Part shown: piece after piece, positions 52,672-61,289 of the stretch
Numbering within the stretch: position 1 is the stretch's first letter
Layout of the letters: every line of letters starts with the position of its first letter
NCBI RefSeq assembly: GCF_036182465.1
Contig: NZ_CP108081.1
Location: 2,480,001 to 2,544,000 of the forward strand
Reading direction: 5' to 3'
Source: Streptomyces sp. NBC_00258
Lineage (GTDB): Bacteria; Actinomycetota; Actinomycetes; Streptomycetales; Streptomycetaceae
Length of the DNA: 64,000 nt
Position numbers and translations under genes: made by a program
Notes under the pieces: generated by a model
The model's input: only the letters and a program-made list of their open reading frames with translations
Databases searched by the model: none
What the model was told of the DNA's origin: nothing

Positions 52672-53397
52672 TCACAGGCGGCGCGGAGGACGTACGAAAC
52701 AGCAGTCCCCGCACACTCCGCCACCGGGTACCCGGTAGTAGAGGCAGCAGCTGCGCCGGCGGAACGCCGTGCCGTTCAGCGTGCCGGTGTCCCGCAGGTC
52801 CGGGTGGTCGAAGAGTTCGGCGGCGAGTGAGCGGGCCCGGTCGCCCACCTCCGGTCGGCCGTTGGTGCGCGCCCAGCGGTCGAGTTCGCGTGCGGCTCCC
52901 GCGAGCGCGGAGGCCGCGTTGCCCCGCAGCAGTCCCGCGGACACGGGCTGCCGGGCCCGCAGCGCCCTCGCGAGCGGTTCGAGATGGCCGTCCTGTACGA
53001 CCCGCCGGACGGTGGCCGCGTCGCCGGGCAGGGCGCGCGTCTCGGCCAGCCAGAGGTCGTCGGGCGCGCTGCCGTCCGCGTCCCAGTGCAGCAGCCGGGG
53101 GTCGAGGTCGGGAATCCGTCCATAGAGCGCGGCCGCGCCCAGGGCCACCGACCACAGCCGGGCGGCGAGTCCCTGCTGCGCCACCGAGACCCCGATACGC
53201 GTCTCGGGCGCGTCCAGCAGTCGCACGACCTTACGGACACGGAAAGTGAGCGGATCGGACTCGACGGTGACGCTCCGTGTCTCGTAGACCTCCGCGAGCG
53301 TCGGCAACGACGGCCGTCCCGTGCGCAGGGCGAAGAAACCTTCGAGAGAGGCCAGTCGATTGAGATCGGGATCGAGGTTCACGGAGACCAAGTACAC
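52672..53397 (-). CDS. FhuF-like [2Fe-2S] ferric-siderophore reductase-type protein
   Basis: The 241-residue product has the FhuF C-terminal iron-sulphur signature, four cysteines in RRSCCLYYRVPGGGVCGDCC near the end, which ligate a 2Fe-2S cluster with an unusual CC-x10-C-x2-C spacing. The N-terminal two thirds are helical and variable. Such proteins reduce Fe(III)-siderophores in the cytosol, but no siderophore genes are nearby. The start is uncertain: GTG at 53397, TTG at 53400 or GTG at 53382, none with a clear ribosome site. It is divergent from the DMT gene. Confidence 0.82.
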   Translation of the reverse strand: MYLVSVNLDPDLNRLASLEGFFALRTGRPSLPTLAEVYETRSVTVESDPLTFRVRKVVRLLDAPETRIGVSVAQQGLAARLWSVALGAAALYGRIPDLDPRLLHWDADGSAPDDLWLAETRALPGDAATVRRVVQDGHLEPLARALRARQPVSAGLLRGNAASALAGAARELDRWARTNGRPEVGDRARSLAAELFDHPDLRDTGTLNGTAFRRRSCCLYYRVPGGGVCGDCCFVRPPRRL

Positions 53398-53625
53398 CAA
53401 GGGGGCATAACGGAGCCACTAGGGGGGTTGTAGCCGGTGTCACCCGACCTGGGGAGGACTAGGCCCAAGACGTACTCCATCGGCAGTAGGACCCAATGAC
53501 TGCTCAGGTACGACGACACGGGCGCTTTCAAAAGGGATCGTATTAACCATGGAAGCCGACCGATCGCCGCACCGGACTCCCCGCCTTCGGGAGAACGTCC
53601 GTCACATGCAGAGGAGGAGCGACAC

Positions 53626-54915
53626 ATGAACGCACTCGTGCTGTCTGTGCTGCTCTCTCTCGTCTCCGCCGTCGCGTACGCCGGCGGGGCGATCGTGCAG
53701 GAACGGGTCGCGGCGAACACGCCCGGCACCACCTACGCGCCCATGCACCAGCTCGCCTGGTGGATCGCGGTCGGCCTCAACGCCCTCGGCGGGCTGCTGC
53801 ACGTCGTGGCGCTCGCCTACGGCCCGCTCAGCCTGGTCCAGCCGCTGGGCGCGCTGACCATCGTCTTCGCACTTCCCATGGCCGCCCTCTTCGTTCGCCG
53901 CAAGGCCGGGGCGACCGCCTGGCGCGGCGCGATCATGGCGACGGTCGGTCTGGCCGGTCTGCTCGCCCTGGTCGGCACGGCAGACTCGCAGTCCCTGAAC
54001 AGCACCCAGCGCGTGGTGGTGGCCCTGGTCACCGGCGGCGCCGTGGTGGCCCTGATGATGGCCGCCCGTGCGGTGCACCGGCACCCGGCCGTGCGCAGCG
54101 TGCTGCTCGCGACCGCGGCGGGTGTCGCCTTCGGTATGTCGTCGGTGTTCACGAAGACGGTCGCGGTGGACTGGACGGGCGGCGTCTCGCTCGCCGATGT
54201 GCCGAGCCTCGCCGTGATCGGCGTCCTGGCGACCGCCGGAATGCTCCTGTCGCAGGCCTCCTACCGCGGCGCCGGACTCGCCGCGCCACTGGCCACGCTG
54301 ACGGTCATCAACCCCATAGTGGCCGCCGCTGTCGGCATCACGATGTTCGGCGAGACGTTCCGCTACGGCGAGACGGGCACCGCCCTCGCGCTGGGCTGCG
54401 GGGTCGTCGCCGCGGGCGGCCTGATCCTGCTCACCACGGAGCGCATCAGCGGTTCGGAGCGTACGGCGCCGGTGTCCGTGCCTGCATCCGCTCCTGTGCC
54501 GGCAACGGCCGGAGCGATGGCGGACGCGGCCGTCAGGACCGAGCCGGGCCCGGCCGTCGAGCCGAGCCGCGCCGAGGAGCCCGCCGTTCCGCCCCGCCGT
54601 GCCCTGCCTGAGCAACTCGTCCCGGCGGAGCGGCTGGTGGTCTCCACGGGAGTACGGGACGCGGAAGCACGGGACCAGGAGCGTGCGCGGGAGGACGCTC
54701 TCGCGCACGCCGCCGGACTGTTCGCCTCCGCCGCGTCACGGCAGGACGCCCTGTTGCCGCCGCCCGGGTCCAACGGACCCCCGCCGCCCGGCGACACGCC
54801 GGACGACATCGAGGGCATCGGCGAACCGTCCTGGCCGAACGGCGGCTACTACGGCCTTCCCTTCCTGCCGTTGCTCCCCGCCCCGGTGGTGATCCGCTCC
54901 AGCGTCAAATCGTGA
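53626..54915 (+). CDS. DMT-superfamily transporter with long C-terminal tail
   Basis: The 429-residue protein has about nine or ten membrane segments in the first 275 residues, arranged as a duplicated EamA-type repeat (LGALTIVFALPMAALFVRR; ATLTVINPIVAAAVG). The last 150 residues are a Pro/Ala/Glu-rich cytosolic tail unlike ordinary DMT proteins. Substrate unknown. The ATG has GAGGAGG at good spacing. It overlaps the convergent Rpf/M23 gene by 11 bp at 54905-54915. Confidence 0.85.
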   Translation: MNALVLSVLLSLVSAVAYAGGAIVQERVAANTPGTTYAPMHQLAWWIAVGLNALGGLLHVVALAYGPLSLVQPLGALTIVFALPMAALFVRRKAGATAWRGAIMATVGLAGLLALVGTADSQSLNSTQRVVVALVTGGAVVALMMAARAVHRHPAVRSVLLATAAGVAFGMSSVFTKTVAVDWTGGVSLADVPSLAVIGVLATAGMLLSQASYRGAGLAAPLATLTVINPIVAAAVGITMFGETFRYGETGTALALGCGVVAAGGLILLTTERISGSERTAPVSVPASAPVPATAGAMADAAVRTEPGPAVEPSRAEEPAVPPRRALPEQLVPAERLVVSTGVRDAEARDQERAREDALAHAAGLFASAASRQDALLPPPGSNGPPPPGDTPDDIEGIGEPSWPNGGYYGLPFLPLLPAPVVIRSSVKS

Positions 54916-56071
54916 CGCCACCGGCGCGAAGATAGGCGACCGGATCGACGTCGCTGCCGAAACCGGGCCCCGTCCGCACCTCGAAGTGCAGATGCGGGCC
55001 CGAGCTGTTGCCCGTGGAACCGGAGCGGCCGATGCGCTGGCCGCTCACCACGCTCTGCCCGGCCTTCACCGAGATCGCCGACAGATGGGCGTACTGGGTG
55101 TAGCGGCCGTCGCCGTGCCGGATCACCACCTGGTAGCCGAAGGAACCGCCCCAGCCCGCGGTCACGATGCTGCCCGCGCCGACCGACTTGACGGACGTAC
55201 CGGTGGGCACCGGGAAGTCGACGCCCGTGTGGTAGCCCTTCGACCAGGAGGAACCGGCGGCGTGGTACGGCGTTCCCGTACCGGCGCTCACCGGGGCGGT
55301 GAGGCCGCGCGTGGTCGACTGGGTCTTCTTCTCCGACTTCTCCTCGACCTTTGCCTTGGCCTTTTCCTTCGGCTTCCTCGCCGTCTTCTCCGACGTGTCG
55401 GAGGCGGCTCCCGCGCCCGGCGACGCCTTCGGCTTCAGGCTCAGCCGCTGACCGGGAACGATCATGTCCGGGTCGGCGCCGACCGTCCTGCGGTTGGCGT
55501 CGTACAACTGCCGCCAGCCGCCCGGAACCTCGCGGGCGCCCGCAATGCCCGAGAGCGTGTCGCCGCGGACGACGGTGTACATCTCGGCGGTGCCGGCCTG
55601 TGACTGGGGCGTGGTCTGCGGCTGTACGTCGCGGACGGTGCGCTTGGACTTCTGGGCGGACGTCCCCGAGGGGTTGATGTCGGGGGTGTCGCCGCCGCGG
55701 GTGAGCCCCGCCCGCACCGAGCAGGTCGGCCAGGCGCCGGGGCCCTGGCCCTTGAGGACCTTCTCGGCCACGGCGATCTGCTGGTCCTTGGAGGCGAGGT
55801 CGGCCCGTGCCGCGTAGGCCCTGCCGCCGTACGCCTCCCACGTGGACTGGGTGAACTGCAGCCCGCCGTAGTAGCCGTTGCCGGTGTTGATCTTCCAGTT
55901 GTTGGTGGACTCGCAGGCGGCCACCTTGTTCCAGGTGTCCACGTCTGCCGCGTTCGCGACGCCGGTACCGATGAGCGGTATCGCCATCCCGGCGCCGCCC
56001 ACCGTGACGGTGAGTGAGGCGCGGTTGATCCTGTTCGGCTGATACCGGCGGTGCCGGCCGCGTACGGCCAT
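54905..56071 (-). CDS. Rpf-like transglycosylase with LysM and M23 endopeptidase domains
   Basis: The 388-residue exported protein has a signal (SLTVTVGGAGMAIPLIGTGVANA), an Rpf/transglycosylase-like domain (WNKVAACESTNNWKINTGNG, then YYGGLQFTQSTWEAYGG), a LysM domain (YTVVRGDTLSGIAGA) and, after a Lys/Glu linker, a C-terminal M23 domain with HTGVDFP and GPHLHFEVR holding the zinc His/Asp residues. It can both cut the glycan strands and peptide cross-links of peptidoglycan. This layout is reported for some Streptomyces Rpf proteins. The ATG at 56071 follows GAGGGGG. Confidence 0.92.
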   Translation of the reverse strand: MAVRGRHRRYQPNRINRASLTVTVGGAGMAIPLIGTGVANAADVDTWNKVAACESTNNWKINTGNGYYGGLQFTQSTWEAYGGRAYAARADLASKDQQIAVAEKVLKGQGPGAWPTCSVRAGLTRGGDTPDINPSGTSAQKSKRTVRDVQPQTTPQSQAGTAEMYTVVRGDTLSGIAGAREVPGGWRQLYDANRRTVGADPDMIVPGQRLSLKPKASPGAGAASDTSEKTARKPKEKAKAKVEEKSEKKTQSTTRGLTAPVSAGTGTPYHAAGSSWSKGYHTGVDFPVPTGTSVKSVGAGSIVTAGWGGSFGYQVVIRHGDGRYTQYAHLSAISVKAGQSVVSGQRIGRSGSTGNSSGPHLHFEVRTGPGFGSDVDPVAYLRAGGVTI

Positions 56072-56106
56072 GAAGGTGCCCCCTCGACAAGCGTCAGGAG
56101 CGGCAA

Positions 56107-56135
56107 AAGTAAGCGCTCCTAACAGGCCATGACAA
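56107..56135 (-). promoter_or_regulatory. Candidate promoter of the Rpf/M23 gene
   Basis: On the minus strand TTGTCA (56135-56130) and TTACTT (56112-56107) are separated by 17 bp and lie about 36 bp before the start codon. The 318-bp region between this gene and gndA holds no ydaO-type riboswitch that I can recognise. Confidence 0.5.
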
Positions 56136-56282
56136 GGGGGCAATCGGCCGCCCTATCCCGCCAAGTGACCAGGAATCGACCTTCGTTCACGGCTGTCGAC
56201 GTGTCTGCCCGGGGCAGATGTGACGGCGAAGTTCGTCCGGGCACTGAGGCGGGGGCGGCTCCGCTGCGTACACACCGTCGGA

Positions 56283-56322
56283 AAGTCAGGATGTGCGGTC
56301 GGCGAACCTGCAAGTCAGGATG
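56283..56322. repeat. Direct repeat upstream of gndA
   Basis: AAGTCAGGATG occurs at 56283-56293 and again at 56312-56322, 29 bp apart, each followed by a similar CGGTCGG/CGGTGGG stretch. It lies about 67 bp before gndA and could be tandem sites for a regulator. Confidence 0.35.
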
Positions 56323-56388
56323 GTCGGTGGGGCAAACTGGCAGGCAAGACCGGCACTACCGATTTCAGCACCTCTAGGAGCCAACCGT

Positions 56389-57828
56389 ATGAGCACTTCA
56401 GCCCAGATCGGCGTCACGGGACTCGCGGTCATGGGGCGCAATCTCGCCCGTAACTTCGCGCGCAACGGATACGCGGTCGCCCTGCACAACCGGACGGCGG
56501 CGCGTACGCACGCGTTGGTGGAGGAGTTCGGCAGCGAGGGCACCTTTGTCGCGACGGAGACCGCCAAGGAGTTCGTCGCCGCGCTGGAACGCCCGCGCCG
56601 CCTTGTGATCATGGTGAAGGCCGGCGAGCCGACCGACGCGGTGATCCAGGAGTTCGCCCCGCTCCTGGAGCCCGGCGACATGATCATCGATGGTGGCAAC
56701 GCCCACTTCGCGGACACCCGGCGCCGGGAGCGTGAACTGCGCGAGCAGGGCATCCACTTCGTCGGCGCGGGTATCTCCGGTGGCGAGGAGGGCGCGCTGC
56801 ACGGCCCGAGCATCATGCCCGGCGGTCCGGTCGAGTCGTACGAGTCGCTCGGTCCGATGCTGGAGAAGATCTCCGCGAAGGCCGCCGACGGCGCGCCGTG
56901 TGTCACGCATGTCGGTCCCGACGGCGCCGGACACTTCGTGAAGATGGTGCACAACGGCATCGAGTACGCCGACATGCAGCTGATCGGCGAGGCGTACCAG
57001 CTGCTGCGTGACGTGGCGGGCTACTCCCCCGCGCAGATCGCCGACATCTTCCGCACCTGGAACACCGGGCGGCTCGACTCCTACCTGATCGAGATCACCG
57101 CCGAGGTCCTGTCGCACGTGGACGCGGCGACGGGCAAGGCCTTCGTGGACGTGGTGCAGGACCAGGCGGAGCAGAAGGGCACGGGGCGGTGGACCGTGCA
57201 GATCGCGCTCGACCTGGGCGTTCCCGTGTCGGGCATCGCCGAGGCCGTGTTCGCGCGGTCCCTGTCGGGTCACACCGAGCTGCGTGAGGCCTCGCGGGGG
57301 CTGGCCGGGCCCAAGGCCACGGCGCTGAGCGAGGCCGAGGCCGCGGCCTTCGCCGACCGGGTGGAGCAGGCGCTGTACGCGTCGAAGATCGTGTCCTACA
57401 CGCAGGGCTTCCACGAGATCGCGGCCGGCAGCGCCGAGTACGACTGGAATGTCGACCTGGGTGCGGTCTCCGCGATCTGGCGCGGCGGGTGCATCATCCG
57501 GGCGGCCTTCCTCGACCGGATCCGGGCCGCGTACGACACGCGGGCCGACCTCCCGAGCCTGCTGGCCGACGAGACGTTCGCGCAGGAGATCGCGGCGGCG
57601 CAGGACGACTGGCGGGCCGTGCTCGTCTCCGCCGTGCAGCAGGGGGTGCCCACGCCCGGGTTCGCCGCGGCGCTGGCGTACTACGACGCATTGCGTGCGG
57701 AGCGGTTGCCTGCGGCGCTCACTCAGGGGCAGCGGGACTTCTTCGGTGCGCACACCTACCGGCGGACCGACCGGGAGGGGTCGTTCCACACGCTGTGGGG
57801 CGGGGACCGGTCCGAGGTTGCGGGCTAG
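56389..57828 (+). CDS. gndA: 6-phosphogluconate dehydrogenase, decarboxylating
   Basis: The 479-residue protein has the NADP fold GVTGLAVMGRNLARNFARNG, with an R-T pair (HNRTAAR) that suits NADP+, the signature IIDGGNAHFADTRRR, and GISGGEEGA plus GHFVKMVHNGIEY for catalysis. It makes ribulose-5-phosphate and NADPH in the pentose phosphate pathway. The ATG at 56389 follows AGGAG at 8 bp. Repeat copy F and a strong hairpin follow it. Confidence 0.96.
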   Translation: MSTSAQIGVTGLAVMGRNLARNFARNGYAVALHNRTAARTHALVEEFGSEGTFVATETAKEFVAALERPRRLVIMVKAGEPTDAVIQEFAPLLEPGDMIIDGGNAHFADTRRRERELREQGIHFVGAGISGGEEGALHGPSIMPGGPVESYESLGPMLEKISAKAADGAPCVTHVGPDGAGHFVKMVHNGIEYADMQLIGEAYQLLRDVAGYSPAQIADIFRTWNTGRLDSYLIEITAEVLSHVDAATGKAFVDVVQDQAEQKGTGRWTVQIALDLGVPVSGIAEAVFARSLSGHTELREASRGLAGPKATALSEAEAAAFADRVEQALYASKIVSYTQGFHEIAAGSAEYDWNVDLGAVSAIWRGGCIIRAAFLDRIRAAYDTRADLPSLLADETFAQEIAAAQDDWRAVLVSAVQQGVPTPGFAAALAYYDALRAERLPAALTQGQRDFFGAHTYRRTDREGSFHTLWGGDRSEVAG

Positions 57829-57858
57829 GCGCTCCGCGCAGGGGGTCGGTTCTCGGAG

Positions 57859-57896
57859 TGCGGGTCGTGGGGGCTTGTCGCGCAGTTCCCCGCACC
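57859..57896 (-). repeat. Dispersed 3'-flank palindromic repeat, copy F
   Basis: A reverse-orientation copy (GCGGGTCGTGGGGGCTTGTC then GCGCAGTTCCCCGCACC) lies 31 bp past the gndA stop, directly before the 27-bp hairpin. Confidence 0.75.
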
Positions 57897-57953
57897 CACA
57901 AAAGCCGGCGGGCCGGCGTGGACCATGTCCACGCCGGCCCGCCGGCTTTTGTG
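57897..57953. terminator. Bidirectional terminator hairpin with 27-bp perfect stem
   Basis: Bases 57897-57923 and 57927-57953 are exact inverted copies with a 3-nt loop. The stem starts CACAAAAGCCGGCGGG and ends in CCGGCTTTTGTG, so each strand ends in a short T tract. It sits between gndA and the small Pro-rich gene and should stop transcripts from both. Confidence 0.92.
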
Positions 57954-57958
57954 CGTTC

Positions 57959-58162
57959 TCAGCCCAGAGGGCCCGGCTGGGGCTCCGGGGGCGGGGCCGG
58001 GGCCGGATCCGGGGGCTGAGGGAGCGGGGACGGGGACGGTTCCGGGACCGGGTGGGGTTTGGGGGACGGGACCGGGTCCGGTTCCGGGAAGGGTTGGGGG
58101 TGGTCGGGGCCCGGACCGGGTGTGGGGTCCGGCTTCACGGGGTCGGGGTACGGGTGCGTCAT
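57959..58162 (-). CDS. Small proline-rich protein of unknown function
   Basis: An ATG at 58162 with GGAGG 5 bp upstream opens a 67-codon frame ending just before the hairpin. The product (MTHPYPDPVKPDPTPGPGPD, continuing in P-x/P-D style) is almost wholly Pro, Asp, Glu and Gly with few large hydrophobics, and would be disordered. The good ribosome site and the terminator placed right behind it argue that it is real; the low complexity and the GC-rich frame make chance possible. Function unknown. Confidence 0.55.
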   Translation of the reverse strand: MTHPYPDPVKPDPTPGPGPDHPQPFPEPDPVPSPKPHPVPEPSPSPLPQPPDPAPAPPPEPQPGPLG

Positions 58163-58268
58163 GGCGTCCTCCAGCCAGTCGGTGTCTCGGCCCTGGACTT
58201 CTCCCACGCGTACCCGTGCGCCGCGCGCCCACTCACCCCGTCGCGGGACGAACGGGGACCAGGTGGGC

Positions 58269-58907
58269 CTACGCCCCGCCTGCCGCGGCCGCCCCCGCCG
58301 CGAGGCCCGGACGCGGGCTGGACAGCACCGGCACGGCGGTCGTGGTCAGCTGCTGGGCCGGAGTCATCGAAGCCTGGGCGAGGACGATCGCGTCGGCGTC
58401 CGTGACGCTGTCGGCGGCGGACGCGACGGCACGGGCGTAGGCGTCGAAATCGCCCGCCGCGAAGTGGTCCCAGGCGTCGGCCGCCAGCAGGGTGCGGACG
58501 TCGACCGGGGATCCCGCGCGGGCGGCCTCCTCCTCGACGAGGGCCACCGTCGGGCCGAGGGTGCTCTCCACCGTGGCGAGCACGACGACGCGCGGGCCGG
58601 CCGCCACGGCGGCGGCCGCCATCGGACGGTCCACCCGGAGCACGGGCACACCGGGGCGGGCGGCCTCGGCGACCGCACCGATGGTGGAGCAGGTGCAGAG
58701 CACCGCCACCGCTCCGTCGGCGACGGCCCGGTCCAGCATTGCGCGCACCTGGCCGGTCACCGCCTCCGGTCCTTCCTCCCGGGCCCGTTCCAGGAGTTCC
58801 TCGGACACGAAGTGCCGTAGTTCCAGGGACGGATGGTCCTCTTCGCGGAGCGTGTCGAAGACGGGGATGTGGACGGGCGAGGTGTGCAGCAGGGCGAGCG
58901 GTCCCAT
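58269..58907 (-). CDS. Asp/Glu/hydantoin racemase superfamily protein
   Basis: The 212-residue protein has the racemase fold with a first cysteine in VLCTCSTIGAVAEAA near residue 75; the second catalytic Cys that normally lies near residue 190 is replaced around VLAQASMTPA (Ala-Ser), so it may not act as a two-base racemase. Its ATG overlaps the stop of the small GNAT gene as TGATG, suggesting coupling. Substrate unknown. Confidence 0.8.
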   Translation of the reverse strand: MGPLALLHTSPVHIPVFDTLREEDHPSLELRHFVSEELLERAREEGPEAVTGQVRAMLDRAVADGAVAVLCTCSTIGAVAEAARPGVPVLRVDRPMAAAAVAAGPRVVVLATVESTLGPTVALVEEEAARAGSPVDVRTLLAADAWDHFAAGDFDAYARAVASAADSVTDADAIVLAQASMTPAQQLTTTAVPVLSSPRPGLAAGAAAAGGA

Positions 58908-59251
58908 CAGAACCGGCCCGGGTGGGCGGCCAGCCACGCCTTCGCCGCGCTCAGCAGCTCGGGGTCGGCAGCCGGGGCCTCGTCGGGGTGGCGTTCGGCC
59001 CACTTGACGACGTACGGGCAGAGCGGGGCGACCGGGACTCCCTCGCGGGCCGAGACGGCGTACAGCTCACGGGCGAGGGAGCCCGCGATGCCCTTGCCCT
59101 CATGGGCGGGCTCCACGATCGTGTGGACCGGGACGAGCGCGCGGCCCGGGCTTTCGAGGACGAAGTACTCGATGTGGCCGACGACTTCGTCACCGGCGTA
59201 CGCCTCAAGACGGCCGGCCGCCCGGTCGTCGCGGATCGCGGTCTCGCTCAT
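58907..59251 (-). CDS. Small GNAT-type N-acetyltransferase (YjdJ/NATD1-like)
   Basis: The 114-residue protein matches the short GNAT subfamily: FVLESPGRALVPVHTIVEP, then the acetyl-CoA loop HEGKGIAGSLARELY and the C-terminal VAPLCPYVVKWAERHPD. Substrates are unknown for this subfamily. It lies between panD and the racemase-like gene on the same strand. Confidence 0.9.
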   Translation of the reverse strand: MSETAIRDDRAAGRLEAYAGDEVVGHIEYFVLESPGRALVPVHTIVEPAHEGKGIAGSLARELYAVSAREGVPVAPLCPYVVKWAERHPDEAPAADPELLSAAKAWLAAHPGRF

Positions 59252-59279
59252 GGTCTCTCCTCGCGGATGCGGATGGCGG

Positions 59280-59699
59280 TCAGGCCGAGACAGCCCGCGG
59301 GCTGCGCTCCTGGTCCGAGCCCGGCACCGGCTCGGACGGATCCGCGCCGAGGGCCACGATCCGGTTCCCGGCGTCCACGTGCACGACCCGCGGCCTCAGC
59401 GACCGGGCCTCGGCGTCGGAGACCTGAGCGTAACTGATGATGATCACCAGGTCTCCGGGGTGCACGAGGTGCGCCGCCGCGCCGTTGATACCGATGACAC
59501 CGGACCCGCGCTCCCCCTCAATGACGTACGTCTCCAGGCGTGCACCGTTGTCGATGTCGACGATGTGCACCAGCTCGCCCGGCAGCAGATCGGCGGCGTC
59601 GAGGAGATCGGCGTCGATGGTCACGGATCCGACGTAGTGCAGGTCGGCCTGGGTGACCGTGGCACGGTGGATCTTGGACTTGAACATGGTACGCAGCAT
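59280..59699 (-). CDS. panD: Aspartate 1-decarboxylase
   Basis: The 139-residue proenzyme has the cleavage site Gly24-Ser25 in HYVGSVTID, where Ser25 becomes the pyruvoyl group, and the conserved Lys9/His11 start FKSKIHRATVT. It makes beta-alanine for coenzyme A. The ATG at 59699 follows GGGAG; the frame is open further but without support. The tail of about 22 residues after the fold is longer than in E. coli. Confidence 0.95.
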   Translation of the reverse strand: MLRTMFKSKIHRATVTQADLHYVGSVTIDADLLDAADLLPGELVHIVDIDNGARLETYVIEGERGSGVIGINGAAAHLVHPGDLVIIISYAQVSDAEARSLRPRVVHVDAGNRIVALGADPSEPVPGSDQERSPRAVSA

Positions 59700-60160
59700 G
59701 GAGGCACTCCCGGACCTAGGCTCCCTGCCTGCGTTTTTGCAGGTCAAGGGCTGTTTCCTTACCTTACGGCGAGGCGCGTGTCCGGGCGGCGTTCGCAAGG
59801 TTCACAGAACTCGTGCTGACCGATTGCCGACTTCCCCGACTCATCGCCGGCTCGGATCCCGAGAAGATCTGCCGCTCCCCCCGGACCTGCGCCCCGACTA
59901 CGGCCGTCAGCCTACGCATCCGCCTTCACGGAGAGCCATGACCTTCGCCACAGCGCGCCTGGGAGAGTGCCGGTCAGCGCGGCGTCAAAGGCCTTGACCA
60001 GCGGACGATATCGGCGCACGGGAACTGTTGCCGGGCGGCGGTCGGCCGGGAGCCGGTTCGTAATCGGGGTGCCCGGTGTGGGGTGCGGTCGGCTCCGCTG
60101 CCGGGCGTGGAAAGTGGTTCCGGGGTTCGCAGTCGTGTCCACGCCCCGGACCGCCTTGAC
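59700..60160. other. Gene-poor gap between panD and the APH-like gene
   Basis: No convincing gene is visible in this 461-bp stretch. It contains a small perfect hairpin CCTGC-GTTTTT-GCAGG (59728-59743) in the panD leader. A minus-strand open frame (59912-60142) shows no recognisable domain and no ribosome site, so I leave it out. Confidence 0.5.
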
Positions 60161-61129
60161 TCAGGCCAGTGCGTCCATCAGCGCGGTGACGTAGGCGTCC
60201 AGCCGCTCCTCCACGGCTCGCGTCGTCAGCTCTGTCCTCCCTGTCTCCCGCCATGGCTGCGACACCGACTGCACTTCTTCCGAGAACGCCAGCGCGTCCC
60301 GCACCCGCCAGTACAGCCGCTCGCTCGCGACCGCGGCCGGCACCCCGCCGGCGTCCTCGTACGCCTCGGCGAACCGCAAGCCCCACGCGGGGCCGTGCAG
60401 CAGCGCGAGATTGGTGGAGCAGTGCGCCACATCGAGATCCGCCGGGCCCCAGGAGGTCGCCGCCCAGTCGACGACGCCGGTGATCCGGGCACCTGCCGGG
60501 CTTGGGTGCGGCACATAGAACAGCACGTTGCCGGGGTGGAAGTCCCGGTGCAGGAACCGCCCTTCACAGGGCGGCGCGGGCTTGCGGATCACGTCGATCG
60601 CAGCGGCCCATGCCGCCGCGTCGGCACCCTTCGGAGTCACGACGGTGTCGGCGGTCGTCAACGTCACATACTCCCGGGGGCGCTCGGCGGGTCGGGGCCG
60701 AAGCGCGTGGATCGCCACGAGTTGCCGGGCCAGCAGAGGGACGCGTGCCTCCAATCCCTCGTCGTCGAGGACCGTCCGGCCCTCCAGATGTGTCATCAGG
60801 AGCGATGGATACTCGCAATGCGCGGCGGTCGGATCAACCGCGACCAGCCCAGGAGCAGGCACGCCGGTCCCCGTGAGCAGGGTCAGGGCGCCGGCCTCCC
60901 TGTTCAGCCAGTCCCCGGCGTGCTCCACGTAGAACGGGTCGACGAAGCTCCGCAGCACCAGGTCACGGGTGCCACCGTCCCGCGTGCCGACGGTCAGCCG
61001 CCGCATGTCGGAGGTGATGCCGCCGTGCAGCGCCTCGGTTCGGACGATTTGTTCGCCTGCCTCCAGGTGCCGACCCACCCAAGCCCGGGTCAGCGGTCGG
61101 ACAGCCACGGCCTCATAGTGATTGCTCAC
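60161..61129 (-). CDS. Aminoglycoside phosphotransferase (APH)-family kinase
   Basis: The 322-residue protein has the APH catalytic loop FLHRDFHPGNVLF (HxDxxxxN) near residue 205 and the metal motif GVVDWAATSWGPADLD. Family members phosphorylate aminoglycosides, macrolides, homoserine, thiamine or choline; resistance cannot be claimed here. The GTG at 61129 is in a weak context; an upstream in-frame start at 61231 is possible. Confidence 0.85.
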   Translation of the reverse strand: MSNHYEAVAVRPLTRAWVGRHLEAGEQIVRTEALHGGITSDMRRLTVGTRDGGTRDLVLRSFVDPFYVEHAGDWLNREAGALTLLTGTGVPAPGLVAVDPTAAHCEYPSLLMTHLEGRTVLDDEGLEARVPLLARQLVAIHALRPRPAERPREYVTLTTADTVVTPKGADAAAWAAAIDVIRKPAPPCEGRFLHRDFHPGNVLFYVPHPSPAGARITGVVDWAATSWGPADLDVAHCSTNLALLHGPAWGLRFAEAYEDAGGVPAAVASERLYWRVRDALAFSEEVQSVSQPWRETGRTELTTRAVEERLDAYVTALMDALA

Positions 61130-61289
61130 CGTGCCATCCGAGCAGCCGGACGGCGGCACGCGCAAAAGCTTTGTGTTGGAGGGGACGGCAACCGTGCTCC
61201 ATCCTCCCGCCCGCACAACGGCACGTCTCACAGCTGCCGCAGACTCCGTTCAGGCGCCCGCATCGAGCCGTGGCCACGTGGCCGGTTCG

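Noticed and set aside
56072..56388. Possible c-di-AMP (ydaO-type) riboswitch before the Rpf/M23 gene
   Set aside because: Such riboswitches control some Streptomyces rpf genes, but the conserved ydaO blocks are not visible here.
59912..60142. 76-codon minus-strand frame between panD and the APH-like gene
   Set aside because: No domain, no ribosome site and a doubtful start; could be a decayed gene but I cannot support it.
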